Assembly (NCBI GenBank): GCA_902791165.1
Contig: CADAVB010000019.1
Coordinates: 1-33,904 of the forward strand
DNA from: an uncultured Bacteroidia bacterium
GTDB taxonomy: Bacteria; Bacteroidota; Bacteroidia; Bacteroidales; F082
Reading direction: 5' to 3'
Length of the DNA: 33,904 nt
The position numbers and the translations under genes are program-made. Positions 1 through 7,715 of the stretch are shown here, one piece after another (position 1 is the stretch's first letter; the number at the start of each line of letters is the position of its first letter). A model generated the notes under the pieces. It was not told the DNA's origin. It was given only the letters and a program-made list of their open reading frames with translations, and ran no database searches.

Positions 1-474
1 GACGATGGCCAAAACGCGGTCGAAAACGCTCAAAATGCTGTCTTGCTTGAACAAAAGCAAGCCTTGTATGTTCGACCTTAAATATAAGATGAACGACAGC
101 AGGATTTGGTTCAAGCCGCACCAGAACAACAGCTTGTGTTTCAGGCCTTCGTTGTAGCCGACGAAGTAGCCCACGACGAAGATGACGGCGGCATAAAGCA
201 GTCCCAGCAGCAACTTGATTTCGGTGAGTCCGCCGAAGTGTTTGGAGAGGTTTTTGGGGTCTTGCGCGACGGCGCGACTGTTGAAATTGGTGATTCCGAG
301 GTCGAGCAATATATAAAATAGGTAGGAGAAGTTGAAGATGGCCTGATAGGTGCCGTAGGAGGCGTCGCCGAGCAGGTTTTGCACCTCGCGGTCGATGCCG
401 AGAATCCAGAACGGCTTCACCAACAGGTTGAGAAACAACAGGAAAATGATATTTTTTATGAAGCGGGTAGGCAT
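1..474 (-). CDS. Polysaccharide flippase (MOP/Wzx-like), 5' part only
   Basis: The gene starts at 474 and runs off the left edge, so only the first 158 residues are present. The translation begins MPTRFIKNIIFLLFLNLLVK and contains hydrophobic segments near residues 8-25, 43-60, 88-105 and 117-132, separated by short polar loops. A segment reading LGDASYGTYQAIFNFSYLF followed by DLGITNFNSRAVAQ is typical of the N-terminal half of Wzx/RfbX-type flippases, which move lipid-linked oligosaccharides across the inner membrane. The family assignment is from this pattern. The substrate cannot be told. The start lies 6 bases downstream of the YhcG-family stop codon on the same strand, so the two are probably co-transcribed, although a functional link is not obvious. 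A generic MATE-type transporter is the main alternative. Confidence 0.75.
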   Translation of the reverse strand, partial: MPTRFIKNIIFLLFLNLLVKPFWILGIDREVQNLLGDASYGTYQAIFNFSYLFYILLDLGITNFNSRAVAQDPKNLSKHFGGLTEIKLLLGLLYAAVIFVVGYFVGYNEGLKHKLLFWCGLNQILLSFILYLRSNIQGLLLFKQDSILSVFDRVLAIV

Positions 475-480
475 TTTCGG

Positions 481-1656
481 TCAGTTTATGTCGTCAGACA
501 GCAGTCTTTTCAGGTCCTCAATATCGGGCAGGGCCTTGCGGAGGTTTTCGGGCATGTCGTCAGAGGTTTTGTAGGTGGCTACGCCCATAGGCGTATCATA
601 TTTTTGTATCACAAATTCAACATACGCTTTATTCATTTCGCGGCACAGAATAATACCTATTGAAGGGTTTTCATTCTTTTTGCGTATGTCAGTATCAAGT
701 ATTTGCAAGTATGATTGCAGCTGACCCAAATAAGCAGGCTTGAACTTGCCTTTTTTCAATTCAACAGCAACTAAACACGCCAACTCGCGATTATAGAAAA
801 GAAGGTCGATAAATTCGTTCTCGCCGAATTTCTCCAAGTGATATTGGTTGCCTACAAAAGTGAAGTCTTTGCCAAAAGTCATGATGAAGTTCTTCACGTT
901 TTGTACGATGGCGTTTTCCACTACTTTTTCATCAATATCCGCTTCATCCCTTACCCCTAATTCTTCCACATTGACATAGTCAAGAAAATATTCATCCTTG
1001 AACATCTCGATGGCTTTTAGTGCTTGTACCCGTTTAGGCAAAGTCTGCAAGAAATTATTGGGCATGGCCGATTGGTGATGGTACAAGTCTTGTTTTAAGA
1101 GTTCGCGTAAACGATATTTGTCCCACTTGTAGGCTGCGGTTTGTCTGATATAGAATAATCGTTCCTCTAAAGTGGCCGTTTTGTTCAGGATTTCCATGTG
1201 GTGCGTGAAGCTGATGGACAAGAAATCGTGCGCGGTTCCCACATCGAGGGCAGTTGAAAGGAATCTTGTTTGCAGTATGGGCAATGCAATTTGGGTAGCC
1301 GACGGCTGGCGAATTTCATCTTGCACAATTTCAGCTACTTGTATTTCGACAGCCATCGGCTGGCGAAATACGAATTTGCTCCATTCTTCATAGAATTGGC
1401 GCATGTTTTTTATGTTGGATTCACCGAAGCCTCTCAATCCGGGCAATTCTTTCTGCAATTGATTACTAATGGCTTTTATTGCACCGCTTCCCCATTTTTG
1501 TTTGCGAGAGTTTTCAGAAATGAACCCACCCACAGAATAATACAAAGCGAGCACATCAGAATTGACATTCTTCGCTGTGCGTTCCTGACTTTGTAAAATG
1601 GCAGTCTTGATAGTTTCAACTGCTTGGGAAAGAGTTATGTGCGAAAGGTCTTCCAT
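481..1656 (-). CDS. YhcG/DUF1016 family PD-(D/E)XK nuclease
   Basis: The protein has 391 residues. The N-terminal half is a helical DUF1016_N domain (residues LALYYSVGGFISENSR and GFGESNIKNMRQFYEEW are characteristic). The C-terminal half is a PD-(D/E)XK nuclease fold: D284 in FIDLLFYN and E299-x-K301 in VELKKGK form the expected catalytic set. The family is found in many bacteria, often near mobile or restriction loci; its biological role is not settled. I chose the ATG at 1656. The in-frame TTG at 1686 lies inside the -7 promoter box, so it cannot be in the transcript. The linker between domains (near residues 96-120) carries two in-frame copies of an FRQPMA/IRQPSA motif coded by small palindromes. 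It sits directly upstream of the flippase gene. Confidence 0.85.
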   Translation of the reverse strand: MEDLSHITLSQAVETIKTAILQSQERTAKNVNSDVLALYYSVGGFISENSRKQKWGSGAIKAISNQLQKELPGLRGFGESNIKNMRQFYEEWSKFVFRQPMAVEIQVAEIVQDEIRQPSATQIALPILQTRFLSTALDVGTAHDFLSISFTHHMEILNKTATLEERLFYIRQTAAYKWDKYRLRELLKQDLYHHQSAMPNNFLQTLPKRVQALKAIEMFKDEYFLDYVNVEELGVRDEADIDEKVVENAIVQNVKNFIMTFGKDFTFVGNQYHLEKFGENEFIDLLFYNRELACLVAVELKKGKFKPAYLGQLQSYLQILDTDIRKKNENPSIGIILCREMNKAYVEFVIQKYDTPMGVATYKTSDDMPENLRKALPDIEDLKRLLSDDIN

Positions 1657-1683
1657 AACATAAGTTATTGTGTTTTGACTTTG

Positions 1684-1691
1684 CAAAAGTA
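1684..1691 (-). promoter_or_regulatory. -7 promoter box for the YhcG-family gene
   Basis: Read on the minus strand the bases are TACTTTTG, a full match to the Bacteroidota -7 consensus TAnnTTTG. It is about 28 bases from the ATG at 1656, giving a 5' leader of roughly 20 bases. A TTTG that could serve as the -33 element lies 23 bases upstream. The position excludes the longer TTG-initiated reading of the gene. Confidence 0.65.
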
Positions 1692-1740
1692 CGGAAAAGC
1701 GGGGAAATAGCCCTCAAATCCAAACGATTTTGACTGATTT

Positions 1741-1805
1741 TTTTTGTGGTCCATAGACAATAAAACTGGTGAAAAGTGGATTTTTGTTGTCCATAGACAA
1801 TAAAA
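1741..1805. repeat. Two 25-bp direct repeats, each a small hairpin
   Basis: Bases 1741-1765 and 1781-1805 match at 24 of 25 positions and are separated by 15 bases. The core of the second copy, TTGTCCATAGACAA, is an inverted repeat (TTGTC/GACAA around CATA); the first copy has one G for T in that arm. They lie between the divergent YhcG and clpS genes, upstream of both promoters. They could be twin operator sites or copies of a dispersed intergenic repeat. The sequence alone does not decide. Confidence 0.6.
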
Positions 1806-1885
1806 GTTCTAGTTCTGATAGGTGGGTTATTGGCCAAACTGAAAACTTTTTGATGGCAATGTCGCCGATTTCCCAAAATATTGTG

Positions 1886-1893
1886 TACTTTTA
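1886..1893 (+). promoter_or_regulatory. Possible -7 promoter box for clpS-RSH
   Basis: TACTTTTA matches the Bacteroidota -7 box at all but the last base (G to A). It is 23 bases before the chosen ATG at 1916. No clear -33 TTTG at standard spacing was found, so this is a weaker call than the other promoters in the window. Confidence 0.4.
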
Positions 1894-1915
1894 CCCGTTT
1901 TTAGAAAGAGAAATC

Positions 1916-2191
1916 ATGCACAAAGAACAAGAATATACCGACACTTTGGTGGAGGAACTCGTTGAAAATGAGAAGAGTCTGCTGCTCATCAACGACGACG
2001 TGAATACGTTTGAGTTTGTCATCGAGATACTGATGAAGGTGTGTCACCATACGCGCGAACAGGCCGAAACTTGTGCCTGGATAACGCACTACAAGGGCAA
2101 ATGCGCTGTCATGCACGGCAGCTTCGAGGAACTGAAACCCTACTACGATATCCTACTCGGCTATCATCTCACCGTTAAGATCACTGACTGA
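1916..2191 (+). CDS. clpS: ClpS-like protease adaptor
   Basis: The protein has 91 residues, about the size of ClpS. The segment SLLLINDDVNTFEFVIEIL matches the conserved ClpS strand and binding-loop region (consensus roughly VxLLNDDxTPMEFVVxVL), followed by a helix and an ITHYKGKCAV stretch corresponding to the VHxxG region. ClpS delivers proteins with destabilising N-terminal residues to the ClpAP or ClpCP protease in the cytoplasm. An in-frame ATG exists at 1769, but the coding sequence between it and 1916 covers the direct repeats and the likely promoter, and it does not resemble ClpS, so I used 1916. The stop codon overlaps the next ATG by one base (TGATG), suggesting translational coupling to the RSH gene. 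Confidence 0.8.
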   Translation: MHKEQEYTDTLVEELVENEKSLLLINDDVNTFEFVIEILMKVCHHTREQAETCAWITHYKGKCAVMHGSFEELKPYYDILLGYHLTVKITD

Positions 2192-4410
2192 TGGCAAGCT
2201 ACACCTCATTGGAATTATTGGCCATCCAGCGGGCCTACGAAACCATGCTGGCCGACATCAGCCCTTCGGTCAATGCGCCAGAACATTTGGCCTTGATTGA
2301 CAAGGCCTACCGCTATTGCTTGGAGAAATACGACGGTCGCTATCTGCTTTCGGGCAAGGCCTATATGCTGCACCTTATCGATATGGCGCGCATTGCCGTG
2401 GTGGAGGTGGGGCTGGGCTACATCTCCGTGGCGGCGGCTTTCCTTCATGGCATTGACTACAAGATGGGCGTGAGTATCAAGGAATTGCGTGAAGAATTTG
2501 GTAGGACGGTGGCCATCGTTTTGGAGGATTTCAGCGAGATTTCCAAGTTGGACACCGAAAAAGTGGCTTTCAATTCCGACAACTTCCAAGTGATGTTCCT
2601 CTCGCTCATCGACGACATGAGGGCGGTGCTGCTGAAGATTGTGCATCGTGTGTATGATGTTCGCAATCAGAACGATGTGGCTCCGGAAAGGCTCGCGAAA
2701 TACTTCCATGAAATCAAATATATCTACATTCCCATTGTCCATCGGCTAGGATTGTATAAACTGAAGTCGGAGCTGGAAGAGAAGCTGATGCTGTACGAAA
2801 ATCCAGCGATGTTTCACGAGATCGAGGCCAAGATCGAGGCCACGCACGAGGCCCGGAAAAAGACGGCAGACGACTTCATCTCGCGCATTTCGGAGAGCAT
2901 CAACGCGGAGCTGGATCGCACCAAGAAGAACGGCAAGCTGAAATACGCCTATTCGGTGAAGTGGCGCCTGAAGTCAATCCCGTCGATTTACGCCAAGATG
3001 CGGGCGCAAAACGTGCCTTTCGAGGAAGTCTATGACCTGTTGGCGGCGCGCGTCATCATCCGTTGCGCGCTGAAAGACGAGCAAGAGTGCTGTTGGAGCG
3101 TGTATTCGGCCATCACCAACCTCTACGAGCCTATGCCGGAACGCCTCCGCGACTGGATTACGAAGCCGAAAGCCTCTGGTTATGAGTCGCTTCACACAAC
3201 AGTGAAGTACGACGACAAAATGTGGTTCGAGGTGCAAATCCGCACCACCCGCATGGACGACATCGCCGAAACGGGACAGGCCGCACATTATTTATATAAA
3301 GGTGAGAAGGAAACCTCAGAGGAGTGGCTGCTGAACGTGCGCGAGGTGCTCGAAAACCCAGGTTTGGTGTCGTTTGAGAACTCGTATAGGAAACTCTACA
3401 AATCCGATAAAATTTTCATTTTCACGCCTGAAGGTGACCTGAAACAGTTGCCCGTCGGCTCCACGGTGCTCGATTTTGCCTACGAGGTGCACACCCGCGT
3501 GGGCGAAACCTGCAACGGCGCCCGCGTGAACGGAAAAATGGTGCCCATCCGCCACGAGCTGAGCAATGGCGACAGGGTGGAAATCATCACGAGCAAGAGG
3601 CAGTCGCCACGTGCCGACTGGATCAACGTGGTGGTGACGGAAAAGGCCAAGAACAAGATTCGGCGCTACCTCAAGGAACAGGAGCTGAAAGAGTCGGAGT
3701 TGGGCAAGGGAATGTTGCAGAGAAGGCTGAAAAACTGGAAGTTACCGTTCTCTGAAACCGTGGTAGAAATGCTTGTGAAAGAGTTCAAATTGGAGAACTC
3801 GTTGCAACTCTACCACCAAATCTCGACCGAGAAAATCGACATCGCTGACGTGAAGCGTTTCCTGACCGCGAAGTTTGGCGAGAACGCGGAGAAAACGGAA
3901 AAGACTGTGCCAGAGCATATTAGTTCGTCGAAAAAGGACAATTCCGCAGAGCCTGAAGAGTGCCTTTCCATCGGCGAGGACATCGACAACGTAACCTACA
4001 AGTTGGCCAAGTGCTGCAATCCCATCCCTGGCGACCAAGTGTTTGGCTTCGTCACGAGCGACGGCACCATCAGCATCCACCGCACCAACTGCCCGAATGC
4101 CAAGAGTATGCAGCAACGCTATGGCTACCGCATCATCAACGTGAAGTGGTGCGGCATGGAAAACGAAGGCTCGCAAGCCACCATCCGCATCTATGGCCGC
4201 GACGTGATGGGGCTTTTGGGCAAAATCACCAAGGTCATCTCCGAAGACTTGCAGGTGAACATGAAAAACATTGTGTTCAACACCGACAAGGAAGGCTTCT
4301 TTGAAGGAAAAATCGTGCTTCAAATCGTTGATGCCGAAGCTCTTGAACAACTGACAACCAAAATCAAGGCCATAGAAGGCATTATTGATGTCGTTAGAAT
4401 TGACTTATAA
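2191..4410 (+). CDS. relA: RelA/SpoT homologue, (p)ppGpp synthetase with degenerate hydrolase domain
   Basis: The protein has 739 residues with the long-RSH order: HD domain (about 1-200), synthetase (about 235-360), TGS (about 405-465), a CC-containing domain (KLAKCCNPIPGD near 604-615) and a C-terminal ACT domain (about 660-739). The synthetase looks intact: YSVKWRLKSIPSIYAKM near 253, VYDLLAARVII, GYESLHTTV near 330 and EVQIRTTRMDDIAETGQAAH near 347. The hydrolase does not. The usual HDxxED motif reads HGIDYK near 87, and the later DRLHNMR-type motif reads HRVYDVR. Loss of these metal-binding residues predicts no ppGpp hydrolysis. The charge motif before GYES reads RLRD, like the RxKD of bifunctional enzymes rather than the ExDD of classic RelA. 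Start overlaps the clpS stop. Confidence 0.92.
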   Translation: MASYTSLELLAIQRAYETMLADISPSVNAPEHLALIDKAYRYCLEKYDGRYLLSGKAYMLHLIDMARIAVVEVGLGYISVAAAFLHGIDYKMGVSIKELREEFGRTVAIVLEDFSEISKLDTEKVAFNSDNFQVMFLSLIDDMRAVLLKIVHRVYDVRNQNDVAPERLAKYFHEIKYIYIPIVHRLGLYKLKSELEEKLMLYENPAMFHEIEAKIEATHEARKKTADDFISRISESINAELDRTKKNGKLKYAYSVKWRLKSIPSIYAKMRAQNVPFEEVYDLLAARVIIRCALKDEQECCWSVYSAITNLYEPMPERLRDWITKPKASGYESLHTTVKYDDKMWFEVQIRTTRMDDIAETGQAAHYLYKGEKETSEEWLLNVREVLENPGLVSFENSYRKLYKSDKIFIFTPEGDLKQLPVGSTVLDFAYEVHTRVGETCNGARVNGKMVPIRHELSNGDRVEIITSKRQSPRADWINVVVTEKAKNKIRRYLKEQELKESELGKGMLQRRLKNWKLPFSETVVEMLVKEFKLENSLQLYHQISTEKIDIADVKRFLTAKFGENAEKTEKTVPEHISSSKKDNSAEPEECLSIGEDIDNVTYKLAKCCNPIPGDQVFGFVTSDGTISIHRTNCPNAKSMQQRYGYRIINVKWCGMENEGSQATIRIYGRDVMGLLGKITKVISEDLQVNMKNIVFNTDKEGFFEGKIVLQIVDAEALEQLTTKIKAIEGIIDVVRIDL

Positions 4411-4437
4411 ATAACTGAAATACAAATACTTGAAAAT

Positions 4438-6051
4438 ATGAAAAAGATTAGTTTGATTCTTGTTTCCGTGCTTGTTTCCGCTTTTGCGACGGCGCAGGAT
4501 TTGTCGAAAATGTACGGCATCGACCATGAGAAAAAGCTCATCGTTCAAACGGGCAAGCTGTCCGACGGCATGAAGCCTTACAAGGAAACGATGGAGGTGA
4601 GGGGCAAAACCTACACCTGTTATCGCAGCGAAATGCCGCTCATCACCATCACCACTGACGGCCCAATTGTCAATTCGCCCGCCGTGCACGGCACCATCAG
4701 CGTGGCCGATGCCAACGGCCATGTCATCACCATGCACGCCGGATTCAAGATTCGTGGTACCTCATCGCAGCAGTACGACAAGAAGTCGTATCGCGTTGAG
4801 CTTTGGGAAAACGCAAGCGGCACGACGATGATGGACACCACCTTCCTCGGGTTGCGCAGCGACGACGACTGGAACCTTGAGGCCATGTGGAGTCAACCGC
4901 TCCGCCTTCGCGACAAGGTGGCCAACCAACTTTGGATGGAGATGCATCCGCTTTATTATCAGGATCTTGAACCCGAAGCCCGCAGCGGCGTGCGCATGGA
5001 ATACGCCGACGTGTTCATCAACGGATCGTATGTTGGCATTTACGCACTCAGCGAGCGCATGGACCGCAAACAGCTCGAACTGAAGAAATACAACGGCGAG
5101 CTTCGCGGTCTGCTCTATAAAGGCAATGGTGCCGGTGCCACGACTTTCGAGAGCCTGCCGGCCTACGACAACACGCTCGACACTTGGGACAACTACGAGT
5201 GGGTGTATCCCAACGAGGCCGAGGCTTCCTACAACTGGAGCCATCTCTACAGCTTCACCAACTTCGTGATGAACTCATCTGACAATGTGTTCAACGCACA
5301 ATATGCCGCCCAGTTCGACAAAGGCAATGCTATTGATTACTACTTGTTTATCAACGCGGTAATGGCGATGGACAACATGGGGCGCAACCTGTTTTTGGCC
5401 CGTTACAAGAAAACCGGACCTTATTTCTATGCGCCGTGGGACTTGGACGCCATTTGGGGGCTCGATACCGACGGCAACCAAACCAACAACTCGGAAGGTC
5501 TGATGACCAACGGTTTTTACGACCGTTTGATTCAAGACTGCAACAACAACGGCTTTGTGGCCTCCGCCCGAACCCGTTACAACACCCTTCGCAACACCAT
5601 TCTGAATAAGGAGTATATCATGCAATTGGTTCAGAATCAGTACAATGCATTGGTGGAAAGCGGTGCCTACGACCGCGAGCATGAGGCATGGCCAGCGTTC
5701 ACCGTGAATGAGGGCCAACTCAATTACCTCAACAAATGGTTGGAAAACCGTTTCAACTATTTGGATGCAGAAATCAACGCGGCTTGCGGCACTTGGGAAG
5801 TGGAAGAAATTGTTGAAAACCAAATTGTTGAAATCTTCCCGAATCCTGCCAAAGACAGAATCAATGTGCATTTTTCCTATGCAGGCGAGGCTTCTGTCAG
5901 GTTGTATGACATGACGGGACGTTTGGTTTATACGAAAACCACATCAGAGCAAGACATTGTCATCCCGACGCAAGGATTAGGTAAGGGCGTTTACAATTTG
6001 GTCATCAATGCAGCTGCCAGTCAGCAGGTGAGTAGGGTGGTGGTGGAGTAG
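4438..6051 (+). CDS. CotH-like kinase-fold protein with T9SS sorting domain
   Basis: The protein has 537 residues. It opens with a Sec signal peptide (MKKISLILVSVLVSAFATAQ). The body matches CotH family proteins: FKIRGTSSQQYDKKSYRVEL, NGSYVGIYALSERMDR near 195-208 with LLYKG after it, and YAPWDLDAIWGLD near 331. CotH proteins have a degenerate protein-kinase fold; the spore-coat member phosphorylates coat proteins, but many bacterial homologues are uncharacterised. From about residue 463 there is a C-terminal type A T9SS sorting domain (IFPNPAKDRINVHF, LYDMTGRLVY, GVYNLVI), so the protein should be exported through the outer membrane and attached or released there. It begins 27 bases after the RSH stop with no clear own promoter. 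Its substrate is unknown. Confidence 0.85.
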   Translation: MKKISLILVSVLVSAFATAQDLSKMYGIDHEKKLIVQTGKLSDGMKPYKETMEVRGKTYTCYRSEMPLITITTDGPIVNSPAVHGTISVADANGHVITMHAGFKIRGTSSQQYDKKSYRVELWENASGTTMMDTTFLGLRSDDDWNLEAMWSQPLRLRDKVANQLWMEMHPLYYQDLEPEARSGVRMEYADVFINGSYVGIYALSERMDRKQLELKKYNGELRGLLYKGNGAGATTFESLPAYDNTLDTWDNYEWVYPNEAEASYNWSHLYSFTNFVMNSSDNVFNAQYAAQFDKGNAIDYYLFINAVMAMDNMGRNLFLARYKKTGPYFYAPWDLDAIWGLDTDGNQTNNSEGLMTNGFYDRLIQDCNNNGFVASARTRYNTLRNTILNKEYIMQLVQNQYNALVESGAYDREHEAWPAFTVNEGQLNYLNKWLENRFNYLDAEINAACGTWEVEEIVENQIVEIFPNPAKDRINVHFSYAGEASVRLYDMTGRLVYTKTTSEQDIVIPTQGLGKGVYNLVINAAASQQVSRVVVE

Positions 6052-6063
6052 AAGCGCATCAAA

Positions 6064-6357
6064 TCATCGCTTTTTTCCGCGATTCTCCACCCATACCCAC
6101 AGTCGCCACATCAAGTAGCCCCAAGCGAAGAAAAGGACATAGAAAATCCATTTTGGGACGGAGGTCTGGTAAGCGTCTTCATTGACGATTTCCGAGTATT
6201 GCTCGGTGGGGATGTCGGCATAGTAATAGGCCCCCGCGCCAAAGTCGTAGCCTTCGACGAGGCCGAATTTGTTGGCCATAATCCAGCCTGCCAAAAACAA
6301 AGTGATTACCACCACGACGATGGTAATCACTTTGAATATCTTGTGGTTTTTGTCCAT
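6064..6357 (-). CDS. Small two-helix membrane protein, unknown function
   Basis: This 97-residue protein has a hydrophobic segment at about 9-29 (FKVITIVVVVITLFLAGWIM) and a second at about 69-90 (WIFYVLFFAWGYLMWRLWVW). They flank a roughly 40-residue loop rich in Tyr and acidic residues (GAGAYYYADIPTEQY). The end is basic (ENRGKKR), suggesting a cytoplasmic C-terminus. I do not recognise the family. Its ATG shares one base with the stop of the upstream YeiH gene (TAATG), so it is the last gene of the porin-YeiH unit and probably translationally coupled. An accessory subunit of the exporter is a reasonable inference but nothing in the sequence proves it. Confidence 0.75.
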   Translation of the reverse strand: MDKNHKIFKVITIVVVVITLFLAGWIMANKFGLVEGYDFGAGAYYYADIPTEQYSEIVNEDAYQTSVPKWIFYVLFFAWGYLMWRLWVWVENRGKKR

Positions 6358-7703
6358 TATTTGAACATATCCAGATTCGGGACTTCAAAGATGGCTCCAG
6401 AGAGGAGGAACCACACGGCAAACAGCGTGAGGGCGATGTTGAACAACTGGCCGATGATGTAGAGCCAGAGCACCTTGCCGCCTTGCATCTGCTTGAAGAG
6501 GGTCTTGAAGTTGGTGTCCAACCCGATGCTGGTGAAGGCCAGCACGAAAGCCCAGTTCTTGTATTGGTCGAGGACATCCTTGTTGATTTTGTTCACGACA
6601 TCGCCGCTGGTCAAAGGCAGGATGATGAAGGAAGCGACCAACGAAGCCACAAAGAAACCGATGATGAACTTCGGGAAACGGGTCCAGATTTCGCCGGCTC
6701 CGACCTTTTGGTTCGGGTCTTTGTCAACCTTGGTAGCGAAGAAGATGGCCACGAAGAACGCGATGAAACCGATGAGGATGTTTTGGATCATCTTGACCAT
6801 GGAAGCGACTTGCTCGGCTTCTTCGCCGAGGGCGCTACCGGCCAGCACCACGGCACCCGTCGAGTCCACAGTGCCGCCGATGAGGGCGCCGCCCATCATC
6901 TGGTTCATGCCGCAGGCGCGGATAATCATAGGTTCAAATACCATCATCAGGATGGTGAAAATGATGGAAATGGAGATGGCCAACGAGAGGTCTTCTTTCT
7001 TGGCTTTGGAAGCTGCACCCGTGGCGATGGCAGCGCTGGTGCCGCACACCGAAGTGGCCGAAGCCAAGGTGATGACCAAAGGCTTGTTGTCGATTTTCAG
7101 GACTTTGGTGCCGAGCCACCACATGAAGATGATGACGATAGGGGTGACAATCCACGCGATGCCGAGACCGTAAAGGCCGAACTTGGCGATATTGCTGAAC
7201 AGCACCGAGAAACCCATGATGACCAAGCCCGTCTTGATGTAGAACTCCGTGCGGATGGCGGGTCTCAGCCATTCGGGTGTGCCGACGGTGTTGGAAATCA
7301 ACAGGCCGATGAGCAAAGCCCAAAAAGCCCATTCGAGGTACATCTTGAGGGTGTATTCGGCACTAATCATTCTGACTACGACACAGATGAGGAACAGCAC
7401 GACGAAGGCAGGGATGAACTTGCCAATCTTCTCGCCTTGCAGTTTGATGCCGATGCCGAACAGGATGCCTGTCACCAAGAAGGTGCGGAGCAGCTTGACC
7501 CAAAACTCACCGTTGAATTGTGCGGACAAGGACTTCTTTGCTTCCACGTTTTCCCACCAATGCCAGGTGCCGAATTTGGCGGCGGAGAAGTCAAAACTAC
7601 CCGTAAGGACGGCGACGCAAGCCACCGCGATGACGATGAAGCCAATCCAGACGGCTAACCAGTCCTCTTTTTTCCAAAGGTTGGAGATGTTGTTGTTTGC
7701 CAT
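6357..7703 (-). CDS. yeiH: YeiH family putative sulfate/anion exporter
   Basis: This is a 448-residue integral membrane protein with about ten to twelve hydrophobic segments. It belongs to the UPF0324/YeiH family: the stretches LVITLASATSVCGTSAAIAT, GALIGGTVDSTGAVVLAGS and FVLAFTSIGLDTNFKTLFKQ are hallmark regions. The family is often labelled putative sulfate exporter; direct evidence for the substrate is limited, so anion exporter is safer. It is longer than the E. coli protein (about 350 residues) mainly through extra N-terminal residues containing a first helix and a polar loop. It lies 12 bases after the porin gene and overlaps the small membrane protein gene, so all three are likely one operon under the promoter near 8916. 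Confidence 0.85.
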   Translation of the reverse strand: MANNNISNLWKKEDWLAVWIGFIVIAVACVAVLTGSFDFSAAKFGTWHWWENVEAKKSLSAQFNGEFWVKLLRTFLVTGILFGIGIKLQGEKIGKFIPAFVVLFLICVVVRMISAEYTLKMYLEWAFWALLIGLLISNTVGTPEWLRPAIRTEFYIKTGLVIMGFSVLFSNIAKFGLYGLGIAWIVTPIVIIFMWWLGTKVLKIDNKPLVITLASATSVCGTSAAIATGAASKAKKEDLSLAISISIIFTILMMVFEPMIIRACGMNQMMGGALIGGTVDSTGAVVLAGSALGEEAEQVASMVKMIQNILIGFIAFFVAIFFATKVDKDPNQKVGAGEIWTRFPKFIIGFFVASLVASFIILPLTSGDVVNKINKDVLDQYKNWAFVLAFTSIGLDTNFKTLFKQMQGGKVLWLYIIGQLFNIALTLFAVWFLLSGAIFEVPNLDMFK

Positions 7704-7715
7704 AGTGTTTTCTTT

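Noticed and set aside
106-663. Small plus-strand frames over the flippase and yhcG 3' end
   Set aside because: They lie opposite recognisable minus-strand genes and have no domain or promoter.
1741-1805. CRISPR-like pair of direct repeats
   Set aside because: Only two repeats, a 15-base spacer, no further units and no cas genes nearby.
1616-1876. 86-codon minus-strand frame over the yhcG promoter and direct repeats
   Set aside because: It is coded by the twin repeats themselves and the promoter region. No family resemblance.
6483-7658. 391-codon open frame antisense to yeiH
   Set aside because: It is opposite an unmistakable membrane protein gene. The Asp/His-rich translation is what results from reading hydrophobic codons backwards.
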